NCBI GenBank assembly: GCA_030640885.1
Contig: DAOWIN010000069.1
Location: 1 to 7,810, forward strand
DNA from: Candidatus Omnitrophota bacterium
GTDB taxonomy: Bacteria > Omnitrophota > 4484-213
Length of the DNA: 7,810 nucleotides
Direction: 5' to 3'
Within the stretch, counting starts at the first letter, position 1. The number at the start of each line of letters is the position of its first letter. Below are positions 1 to 4,917 of the stretch, one piece after another. A program made the position numbers and the translations under genes. Below the pieces are notes generated by a model. It ran no database searches. It had not been told where the DNA came from and worked only from the letters and a program-made list of their open reading frames with translations.

Positions 1-380
1 AAAACATCATAAAAGAGAAAATCCAAATCATCGGGATAGCCGCCGAGTTTTTCCATTAAATCAATAGCGGTAATAATACCTCGTCCCGCACAACCTACTC
101 CTGGTTCCGGACCTCCGGATTCCACACCGCGAATCCCATCAAAACCTATTTTTACCACCTTATCAAGAGTAACATTTTCCTCTCCTAACTCTCTCAAACA
201 ATCCAGCACGGTCGCTTGGTGCAGACCCCCCAAAATGATTCTGGTAGCATCCGCCTTAGGGTCGCAGCCGTGAATCATAACCTTCTTGTTAAAAATTTTG
301 GTCATCGCCGCTGCCATATTTTGAGTTGTTGTTGACTTCCCGATTCCACCTTTTCCGTAAATCGCGATTTTTCTTGTCAT
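1..380 (-). CDS. nifH: Nitrogenase iron protein NifH (dinitrogenase reductase), partial, C-terminal part beyond left edge
   Basis: NifH is the homodimeric [4Fe-4S] ATPase that passes electrons to the NifDK dinitrogenase. The first 126 codons are present and no stop is reached, against about 275 residues for the family. I see the P-loop GKGGIGKST (residues 9-17), the switch I motif HGCDPKADATR (37-47), and ESGGPEPGVGCAGRG (87-101). The latter holds cluster ligand Cys97 and Arg100, the ADP-ribosylation site in species that have DraT. The window ends at DFLFYDV, just before the region holding the second ligand (Cys132 in Azotobacter). ATG at 380 is preceded by a strong Shine-Dalgarno (GGAGGTG, 388-394). 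The IHGCDPKAD variant suggests the anaerobe/methanogen group of NifH. Residue 85, normally Cys (IRCVESGG), is Gly here. The gene follows the PII gene by 46 bp and is probably co-transcribed with amtB-glnK. Identity as NifH is very secure; the subgroup is an inference. Confidence 0.96.
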   Translation of the reverse strand, partial: MTRKIAIYGKGGIGKSTTTQNMAAAMTKIFNKKVMIHGCDPKADATRIILGGLHQATVLDCLRELGEENVTLDKVVKIGFDGIRGVESGGPEPGVGCAGRGIITAIDLMEKLGGYPDDLDFLFYDV

Positions 381-387
381 TTATTAA

Positions 388-394
388 CACCTCC
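388..394 (-). promoter_or_regulatory. Ribosome binding site of nifH
   Basis: The minus strand reads GGAGGTG, ending 7 bases before the ATG at 380. It is a near-perfect Shine-Dalgarno and fixes the nifH start, which lies outside any complete ORF in the window. Confidence 0.85.
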
Positions 395-426
395 AATCAC
401 CTAAGTTTTTTAAAAACTTTTTCAAA

Positions 427-768
427 TTAACCAATTGCTTTCCCGTCTCGTTCACCCGTTCTAATCCTTATACATTCAGGTAAGTCCAAAATAAATATTT
501 TGCCGTCACCGATATTTCCCGTTTTGGCTCCCTTTATAATGGCATCAAGCGTTGGTTTAACAAAATCGTCATTAACGGCAATTTCGATTTTTATTTTTTT
601 AAGCAGGTTCACTTCATGGATAACCCCGCGGTAGGTCTCTGTGTAGCCCTTTTGCTGCCCACAACCCAAAGCATTAGTTACCGTCATTTTGTGAATCTGG
701 GCATCAAATAATGCCTTCTTTACATCGGGTAACTTATACGGTTGAATCATCGCTATAATTAATTTCAT
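427..768 (-). CDS. glnK: PII nitrogen regulatory protein (GlnK/GlnB family) with a non-uridylylatable T-loop
   Basis: This trimeric PII signal protein senses 2-oxoglutarate and ATP/ADP and, being next to amtB, probably gates AmtB. The 113 residues match the family length (about 112). They contain the T-loop (about 37-55), the B-loop TGNIGDGKIF (83-92) and the C-terminal IRIRTGERDGKAIG with Arg101 and Arg103 for nucleotide binding. Gln39 (2-oxoglutarate/Mg site) is kept. The residue aligned with uridylylated Tyr51 of E. coli GlnB is His51 (YRGVIHEVNLL), so GlnD-type modification at that site is not possible. Tyr46, present in many PII proteins, is kept. The T-loop is neither NifI1- nor NifI2-like, so it is probably an amtB-linked PII rather than the nitrogenase-inhibiting NifI pair. 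It lies 73 bp after amtB and 46 bp before nifH. The symbol glnB would be equally defensible. Confidence 0.93.
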   Translation of the reverse strand: MKLIIAMIQPYKLPDVKKALFDAQIHKMTVTNALGCGQQKGYTETYRGVIHEVNLLKKIKIEIAVNDDFVKPTLDAIIKGAKTGNIGDGKIFILDLPECIRIRTGERDGKAIG

Positions 769-771
769 TTT

Positions 772-780
772 TCACCTCCT
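772..780 (-). promoter_or_regulatory. Ribosome binding site of glnK
   Basis: The minus strand carries AGGAGGTGA just before the ATG at 768. This is an essentially complete anti-16S match and predicts strong translation of the PII gene. Confidence 0.9.
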
Positions 781-787
781 CTTTTTT

Positions 788-841
788 TAGCGTATAGCAT
801 ATAGTTAAAATCTTTTCCGCTATTCTATCCGCTATACGCTA
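788..841 (-). repeat. Inverted repeat / microrepeat hairpin between amtB and glnK
   Basis: Perfect 11-bp arms, TAGCGTATAGC (788-798) and GCTATACGCTA (831-841), enclose a 32-nt spacer that contains further degenerate copies of the CGCTAT motif. On the minus strand the element starts directly after the amtB stop and ends just before the glnK Shine-Dalgarno. No T-run follows on either strand, so it is not an intrinsic terminator. It could be an mRNA-processing or stability hairpin between amtB and glnK, or simply a member of a dispersed repeat family. Confidence 0.75.
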
Positions 842-2203
842 TTATTCTGTAGTAAATATTTGAAATCCAGCATAAGCCTCCATACCATGTTCGCTAATGT
901 CCAATCCTTTTAGTTGCTCCTCATCAGAGGCTCTAAGGCCAACCGTCTTCTTAATAATGGAAAAGAGAAGTAGAGAAGAACCAAATACCCAGGCGCCTAC
1001 GGAAAACACGCCGAGTAATTGGACAAAAAACTGTGAGAGCCCTCCGCCAAAGAAAAGACCGTTAATTGCTCCAACGCCACTTGCTTTACCATATGCCGCT
1101 TGAGCAAAAAGTCCTACGGCAAGAGTGCCAAAGGCGCCGCAGACCCCATGCACCGATATTGCTCCTACCGGATCATCAATATGTAGAATTTTGTCAATAA
1201 ACTCTACGCTCACTACTACTAATACACCGGCAATGGCTCCGATTATAATTGCACTAAGCGGAGAAACGCTGGCGCAACCGGCGGTAATTGCCACCAATCC
1301 GGCTAAAGCCCCATTCAAAGCCATGCTTGTATCCGGTTTGCCAAATCTTTTCCAAGCAGTGAACATTGCTGTAATAGCCGCAGCCGAAGCAGCTAAGCTG
1401 GTAGTTACAGCGATGGTTGCAATACTCAAATTCGTCCCTGAGGTAGTGCTTCCGGCATTAAAACCAAACCAACCAAACCAAAGAATAAATACTCCCAAAG
1501 CGGCAAGAGGAATATTGTGACCGGGAATAGCATTAGAACTTTTGTCTTTGTTGTATTTCCCTAATCTTGGACCCAATAGCATTGCTCCGGCCAAACCAGC
1601 CCAACCACCAACAGAATGGACTACTGTAGAACCGGCAAAATCAATCATCCCTTTACTTGCCAACCAGCCACCACCCCAAATCCAATGCCCTACAACGGGG
1701 TAAATTAAGGCGCAGATAAACACTGAATAAATTAAATAGGCAGGAAATTTTGTGCGTTCAGCCACCGCTCCCGAAACTATAGTCGCTGCCGTAGCCGCAA
1801 AAACGGCCTGAAATATCCAGTAAGCAAATTGCCAAAGTCCATCAGCTGTGGAGGGATTAGCTGTACTCAAGAAAAAGCCATTTGTGCCGAAAAGCCCTAA
1901 AGCGCTTGCTCCAAACATTATTCCAAACCCAATCACCCAAAAGGCAATTGAACCAATGCAAAAATCCATAAGATTTTTCATCAAAATGTTAGCGGCATTC
2001 TTCGCCCGTGTAAAACCAGTTTCCACCATTGCAAAACCGGGCTGCATAAAGAAAACCAAAAATGCCGCTACCAATGTCCAAACTGTGTCAATGGCTACAA
2101 CATTACTTGCTACTGTTGTCCCCTCAGCAAAAACAAGCATGGGAAAAACCAAAATAAACAAAATAGCCAATGCCACCTTAGCAGCTGTTTTTCGCATAAA
2201 CAT
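842..2203 (-). CDS. amtB: Ammonium transporter AmtB
   Basis: AmtB is a trimeric inner-membrane ammonium channel. The chosen start is the ATG at 2203 (453 residues), because GGGAGGGAA sits just upstream; an in-frame TTG at 2224 lies upstream of this Shine-Dalgarno. The N-terminus is a signal peptide (MFMRKTAAKVALA, a hydrophobic run, then VFA|EG), followed by about 11 membrane helices. Signature stretches are the FQAVFAATAATIVSGA gate helix, DFAGSTVVH with Asp188 and the first pore His196, WFGWFGFNAGS, and AISVHGVCGAFG with the second pore His352. The C-terminal tail LRASDEEQLKGLDISEHGMEAY is the conserved cytoplasmic segment that engages GlnK. The gene is followed by the PII gene, the usual amtB-glnK pairing. 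Its 251-bp leader holds tandem terminators and hexaloop hairpins that suggest control by antitermination under nitrogen limitation. Confidence 0.97.
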   Translation of the reverse strand: MFMRKTAAKVALAILFILVFPMLVFAEGTTVASNVVAIDTVWTLVAAFLVFFMQPGFAMVETGFTRAKNAANILMKNLMDFCIGSIAFWVIGFGIMFGASALGLFGTNGFFLSTANPSTADGLWQFAYWIFQAVFAATAATIVSGAVAERTKFPAYLIYSVFICALIYPVVGHWIWGGGWLASKGMIDFAGSTVVHSVGGWAGLAGAMLLGPRLGKYNKDKSSNAIPGHNIPLAALGVFILWFGWFGFNAGSTTSGTNLSIATIAVTTSLAASAAAITAMFTAWKRFGKPDTSMALNGALAGLVAITAGCASVSPLSAIIIGAIAGVLVVVSVEFIDKILHIDDPVGAISVHGVCGAFGTLAVGLFAQAAYGKASGVGAINGLFFGGGLSQFFVQLLGVFSVGAWVFGSSLLLFSIIKKTVGLRASDEEQLKGLDISEHGMEAYAGFQIFTTE

Positions 2204-2205
2204 TC

Positions 2206-2213
2206 TTCCCTCC
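2206..2213 (-). promoter_or_regulatory. Ribosome binding site of amtB (decides the start)
   Basis: The minus strand reads GGAGGGAA directly before ATG 2203. It rules out the longer TTG start at 2224, which would put seven extra residues (MFFREGR) before the signal peptide and would overlap the terminator T-tract. Confidence 0.8.
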
Positions 2214-2216
2214 CGG

Positions 2217-2264
2217 AAAAACAAAAAGGCGTCTTTATACCCATCTCTGGATTTAAAGACGCCT
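2217..2264 (-). terminator. Intrinsic terminator T2 in the amtB leader
   Basis: A perfect 11-bp stem, AGGCGTCTTTA (2264-2254) with TAAAGACGCCT (2237-2227), is followed by TTTTT-G-TTTTT (2227-2217). The top of the stem can extend as ATCC[AGAGAT]GGGT. It lies 14 bases upstream of the amtB start codon, so it would block amtB unless disrupted. Its 5' arm is shared with the competing hairpin at 2256-2271. Confidence 0.8.
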
Positions 2265-2271
2265 ATGTCTT
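2256..2271 (-). promoter_or_regulatory. Hexaloop hairpin P2' (putative ANTAR antiterminator element) overlapping terminator T2
   Basis: On the minus strand AAGAC[ATAGGC]GTCTT forms a perfect 5-bp stem with a six-base loop having A at position 1 and G at position 4. Those are the two loop bases recognised by ANTAR-domain RNA-binding proteins. The GTCTT arm and part of the loop belong to the 5' arm of T2, so this hairpin and T2 cannot form together. Function is inferred from structure only. Confidence 0.6.
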
Positions 2272-2276
2272 AAAAT

Positions 2277-2302
2277 AAAAAAAGCGTTCTTTTTAGAACG
2301 CC
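2277..2302 (-). terminator. Intrinsic terminator T1 in the amtB leader
   Basis: The stem GCGTTCT/AGAACGC (7 bp, AAAA loop, 2301-2284), extendable by a G-U and A-U pairs, is followed directly by seven T on the minus strand (2283-2277). It could end readthrough from phoU as well as gate amtB. Its 5' arm is shared with the hairpin at 2295-2310. Confidence 0.8.
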
Positions 2303-2327
2303 TTTGTTCCAAACACATCAATGTGCT
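2295..2327 (-). promoter_or_regulatory. Dual hexaloop hairpin motif P1-P2 (putative ANTAR target) overlapping terminator T1
   Basis: Two adjacent small hairpins, one base apart, lie on the minus strand: AGCAC[ATTGAT]GTGTT (2327-2312, one G-U pair) and GGAAC[AAAGGC]GTTCT (2310-2295, outer G-U pair). Both loops are six bases with A1 and G4, the consensus for ANTAR-bound leader RNAs. The second hairpin uses GTTCT, which is also part of the 5' arm of T1, giving a mutually exclusive antiterminator/terminator pair. No ANTAR-protein gene is in the window, so the partner is inferred. Confidence 0.6.
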
Positions 2328-2454
2328 ATTTTTTTTATCCTACACTAATACAAGTAAAAAATCCTTAGTTTTGGTAACCCCCCTTGAAAAATTAAAATAA
2401 AGTAAACTTTGTCTTGATTGACATATGAAAAGAAAGGTAAAAAACCCTAAAATG

Positions 2455-3126
2455 TCAAACGAAAGTATATTTCTCTAAATGGTGCCTTATGTCTTTCCCA
2501 TGGATGAAATAAATAACATCTTCGGCGATGTTAGTAGCGTGGTCTGCTATTCGCTCCAAGTGTCTTCCCACTAATATAAGTTCCACCGCCATAGTGATTG
2601 TTTTAGAATCTTGTATCATATAGGTTAGTAATTCTCTGAATACCTGATGATGAAGATTATCTACTTTATCATCTCTTTTGCATACATCTCTTGCCAACGA
2701 TTCATCTTTATTTACTAAGGCATCAATAGAATCTTTTACCATTTTTTGAGCCAATACCGCCATACGCGGGATGTCTATTAAGGGCTTAAGCAAGGGCTGT
2801 TTTATTATTTCCTGAGTGCGTTCTGCAATATTGACCGCTTGGTCGCCTATACGCTCAAGGTCATTATTGATCTTCATCGCCGAGGTAATAAATCTCAAGT
2901 CAATGGCTGTCGGTTGGTGAAGCGCTAAAAGTCTAAGGCATAATTCATCTATCTCTATTTCCAGCATATTTATGGCCTTATCGGACTTGATAACTTCCTC
3001 TATTAAATCAGCCTTACGCTCTACCAATGCCTTTACCGACCGACCAATAGATCCTTCAACAAGGGCACTCATCTTTAACAACTGTTTATTTAATTTCTTC
3101 AACTCCTCATCAAAATGTCTTTTCAT
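2455..3126 (-). CDS. phoU: Phosphate transport regulator PhoU
   Basis: PhoU is a cytoplasmic all-helical protein that links Pst transporter status to the PhoR/PhoB response and limits phosphate uptake. The length of 223 residues is typical. The two three-helix-bundle repeats are visible, each with the metal-binding signature: ERIGDQAVNIAE (91-102) and ERIADHATNIAED (191-203). The N-terminus (RHFDEELKKLNKQLLKM) is also characteristic. ATG 3126 is preceded by AAGGAGTG (3131-3138). It follows pstB by 109 bp in the standard pstSCAB-phoU order. No phoB or phoR is present in the window. No strong terminator follows directly after the stop; T1 in the amtB leader is the first convincing one. Confidence 0.96.
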   Translation of the reverse strand: MKRHFDEELKKLNKQLLKMSALVEGSIGRSVKALVERKADLIEEVIKSDKAINMLEIEIDELCLRLLALHQPTAIDLRFITSAMKINNDLERIGDQAVNIAERTQEIIKQPLLKPLIDIPRMAVLAQKMVKDSIDALVNKDESLARDVCKRDDKVDNLHHQVFRELLTYMIQDSKTITMAVELILVGRHLERIADHATNIAEDVIYFIHGKDIRHHLEKYTFV

Positions 3127-3207
3127 TTTTCACTCCTTCTATTTTCTGTTTTTTCTATAAACTATTCCCTGTCTTTTATTTTTGCGGTTTCTATCCTTTT
3201 CTTTTCT

Positions 3208-3234
3208 TGCCTGAGGCTTGTAACTTGTAGCCTG
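3208..3234. repeat. Short dyad/periodic repeat between pstB and phoU
   Basis: On the plus strand TTGTAACTTGTAG is a near-repeated CTTGTA(A/G) unit, flanked by AGGCT (3214-3218) and AGCCT (3229-3233), a 5-bp inverted repeat; GCCTGAGGC overlaps it. It sits just downstream of the pstB stop in the minus-strand direction. It looks like a dispersed microrepeat; no T-run makes it a terminator. Confidence 0.45.
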
Positions 3235-3235
3235 T

Positions 3236-4069
3236 TTATCCAAATCTTCCCGTAATATAATCTTCAGTGACCTTTTCAGAGGGGGCGGTAAATATTTTAT
3301 CGGTTTTATCAAATTCTATCAACTCTCCCAGCATAAGAAAAGCGCAGAAATCTGAAATTCTGGCCGCCTGCTGCATATTATGAGTTACAATAATAATAGT
3401 ATACTTCTTTTTTAACTTTTGAATCAATTCCTCAATTTTTGCTGTAGCGGTTGGATCTAAAGCAGAACAGGGTTCATCAAATAGAACGACTTCTGGCTCA
3501 ATTGCCAAGGCGCGGGCAATGCATAGACGTTGTTGCTGGCCGCCTGATAAATCAAATGCCGAATCGCCTAATCTGTCTTTAACCTCTTTCCATAAAGCAG
3601 CGTCTTTTAAGGATTGTTCAACCCTTTCCATAAGCTGACCTTTCTTTTTTCCGCCAGAGGCGGATCTACCTCCGGCAGAAATAAACCCATTGATTTTAAG
3701 CCCATAGGCAACATTTTCAAAGATGGATTTGGGGAAAGGATTAGATTTCTGAAAGACCATACCTACCCTTTTCCTTACCTCAACCACATCTATATCGTCG
3801 CCATAAATATTTTTCCCATCTAACAAAATCTCACCTTTGACCTTTGCGTCCGGAATAATATCATTCATGCGATTAATGGTTCTAATTAAGGTAGATTTCC
3901 CACAGCCCGAGGGCCCAATAATAGCAGTAACCCTATTTTTCTCAATATCAAGACGGACATTTTTTATTACCTGCGTATTTGCATACCAAATATTTAAATT
4001 GCGAATAGAAATTCTAACATCCTTCTTACTGGTGACTGGTGACTGGTGACTGGTGACTTTATCTACCAC
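3236..4069 (-). CDS. pstB: Phosphate ABC transporter ATP-binding protein PstB
   Basis: PstB is the ATPase of the PstSCAB phosphate importer. Motifs in order: Walker A GPSGCGKST (52-60), Q-loop MVFQKSNPFP (Gln107), signature LSGGQQQRLCIAR (174-186), Walker B VVLFDEP (194-200), CSALDP D-loop (201-206), H-loop His230 (VTHNMQQAAR), and the PstB-specific end EDYITGRFG. The start is GTG at 4069, with AGGAG upstream, overlapping the pstA stop by 7 bp; no other ATG, GTG or TTG codon precedes the core domain. Two oddities stand out. Residues about 5-14 (VTSHQSPVTS) are encoded by a 7-bp tandem repeat. An extra segment, SAGGRSASGG (131-140), sits in the helical subdomain where relatives have only a short linker, and coincides with a palindromic DNA element. 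All catalytic motifs are intact, so the protein is probably functional. Confidence 0.96.
   Translation of the reverse strand: MVDKVTSHQSPVTSKKDVRISIRNLNIWYANTQVIKNVRLDIEKNRVTAIIGPSGCGKSTLIRTINRMNDIIPDAKVKGEILLDGKNIYGDDIDVVEVRKRVGMVFQKSNPFPKSIFENVAYGLKINGFISAGGRSASGGKKKGQLMERVEQSLKDAALWKEVKDRLGDSAFDLSGGQQQRLCIARALAIEPEVVLFDEPCSALDPTATAKIEELIQKLKKKYTIIIVTHNMQQAARISDFCAFLMLGELIEFDKTDKIFTAPSEKVTEDYITGRFG
3651..3678. repeat. Imperfect palindromic element inserted in frame in pstB
   Basis: This is a 28-bp GC-rich imperfect palindrome centred on GATC (arms CCGCCAGAGGCG and TACCTCCGGCAG, 8 of 12 positions pairing). It contains a small internal CCGCC-AGA-GGCGG hairpin. It encodes PstB residues 131-140 (Ser/Ala/Gly/Arg-rich) within otherwise AT-richer sequence. 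This resembles palindromic elements that insert in frame in coding genes, such as the Rickettsia palindromic elements; the family here is not identified. Confidence 0.65.
4028..4058. repeat. Heptanucleotide tandem repeat at the pstB 5' end
   Basis: The unit ACTGGTG (plus strand) occurs four times, plus three bases, without mismatch. Read on the minus strand it encodes VTSHQSPVTS. Since 7 is not a multiple of 3, gain or loss of one unit would shift the pstB reading frame. Confidence 0.9.
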
Positions 4070-4917
4070 TTCTTTCTCCTTCTGAATCGATTGCGGATAA
4101 CAATAGCAATTGAATCTATCCCCAAAACCAAAAAGACCAAAACTAAGGCTGTGCCATAGGCAACAGGAATTTGAGTCTCAGGGTGTGTACCTTCAGTCAT
4201 TAGGGCATAGATATGATAGGGAAGTGCCTGGACTTCGCTGAAAATAGAACGAGGTAATCTCATAGTATAGAATGTTACTGCGGTAAAAAGTATGGGCGCG
4301 GTCTCCCCAGCGGCTCTGCCAATGCCTAATATTGAACCGGTTAACATCCCTGAAATGGCGTTAGGAAGCACTACCTTGCGAATGGTCTGCCATTTAGTTG
4401 CACCCAGAGCTAAAGAAGCTTCACGGAAAGACTGCGGGACAACCAATAATGCTTCCTCACTGGCGCGAATAATTGTAGGCAGGATTAATATGCCTAAGGT
4501 AAGGCCACCCGATAAAATTGATATGCCAAAACCAAAGAATTTAACAAACACGGCTAATCCAAAAAGTCCAAACACTACTGAAGGGACCCCGGCAAGATTA
4601 TTTATCCCGATACGAATTATTCTTATCAGTTTTCCTTGTTTCGCATATTCAGTTAGATATATTGCTGCCGCCACTCCCAAAGGTAGGGCAAAACAGATTG
4701 CGCAAACAACGAGATAAAATGTGCCTAAAATTGCCGGCAGAATCCCTCCGGCAGTCATCCCCGAATGCGGCATCTGAGTTAAGAATTGCCAGTTGATTAC
4801 TTTTATTCCATTAACAGCAACAAAGTAAAGAATAGCAAAAAGCGCTAACAGAATAATTAGTGTAGCCAATCTTAAAATTCCAAAACCGATGTATTCTTTA
4901 AGTTTTCTTGATATCAT
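4063..4917 (-). CDS. pstA: Phosphate ABC transporter permease PstA
   Basis: PstA is one of the two membrane subunits that form the phosphate channel with PstC. The 284-residue length is typical. It has about six hydrophobic helices, with a periplasmic segment (NWQFLTQMPHSGMTAGGI) after the first. The ABC-permease EAA loop that docks on PstB is EASLALGATKWQTIRKVVLPNAISG (166-190), followed by the family signature GIGRAAGETAP (198-208). The ATG overlaps the pstC stop in an ATGA arrangement and lacks a clear Shine-Dalgarno, which suggests translational coupling to pstC. Its own stop lies inside the start region of pstB. Confidence 0.96.
   Translation of the reverse strand: MISRKLKEYIGFGILRLATLIILLALFAILYFVAVNGIKVINWQFLTQMPHSGMTAGGILPAILGTFYLVVCAICFALPLGVAAAIYLTEYAKQGKLIRIIRIGINNLAGVPSVVFGLFGLAVFVKFFGFGISILSGGLTLGILILPTIIRASEEALLVVPQSFREASLALGATKWQTIRKVVLPNAISGMLTGSILGIGRAAGETAPILFTAVTFYTMRLPRSIFSEVQALPYHIYALMTEGTHPETQIPVAYGTALVLVFLVLGIDSIAIVIRNRFRRRKKW

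Larger units (their letters stand above)
2204..2454 (-). promoter_or_regulatory. Non-coding leader between phoU and amtB
   Basis: This 251-bp gap has no credible coding region. The amtB-proximal half holds the hexaloop hairpins and terminators annotated separately. The phoU-proximal half (about 2330-2454) is AT-rich with runs of T on the minus strand. I could not identify a convincing sigma-54 (GG-N10-GC) or sigma-70 promoter, although one must lie here or upstream if amtB is transcribed separately from pst-phoU. Confidence 0.7.

Noticed and set aside
403..419. AAGTTTTT-t-AAAAACTT palindrome between glnK and nifH as a terminator or operator
   Set aside because: It is an A/T-only-like dyad in an AT-rich gap, with one-base loop and no G/C core. 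It is too weak to call and easily arises by chance.
427..768. PII gene as nifI1 of a nif operon
   Set aside because: The T-loop keeps the GlnB/GlnK pattern QKGYTETYRG and the gene lies between amtB and nifH rather than after nifH, so an amtB-linked PII is the better call.
1125..1520. 131-aa plus-strand ORF
   Set aside because: It is a shadow of amtB on the opposite strand, low in complexity and without family features. The same holds for plus-strand ORFs at 1848-2273, 4292-4717 and the shorter ones.
842..2224. amtB starting at TTG 2224 (460 aa)
   Set aside because: The start would lie inside the T-tract of terminator T2, and the strong Shine-Dalgarno at 2206-2213 points to ATG 2203, which also gives a cleaner signal peptide.
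2305..2330. Sigma-54 promoter for amtB (TAGCAC with N5 TGTGT)
   Set aside because: The invariant GG and GC of the -24/-12 elements are missing, and the same bases are better explained by the P1 hexaloop hairpin.
2453..2458. Perfect TTGACA on the minus strand overlapping the phoU stop as a -35 box
   Set aside because: No acceptable -10 hexamer occurs 16-18 bases downstream.
3214..3233. AGGCT/AGCCT hairpin after pstB as an intrinsic terminator
   Set aside because: The stem has only 5 bp and no T-run follows on the minus strand (the sequence there is A/G-rich), and phoU lies downstream in the same operon.
4028..4058. Short CRISPR-like array
   Set aside because: It is a gapless 7-bp tandem repeat without spacers and lies within the pstB coding region.
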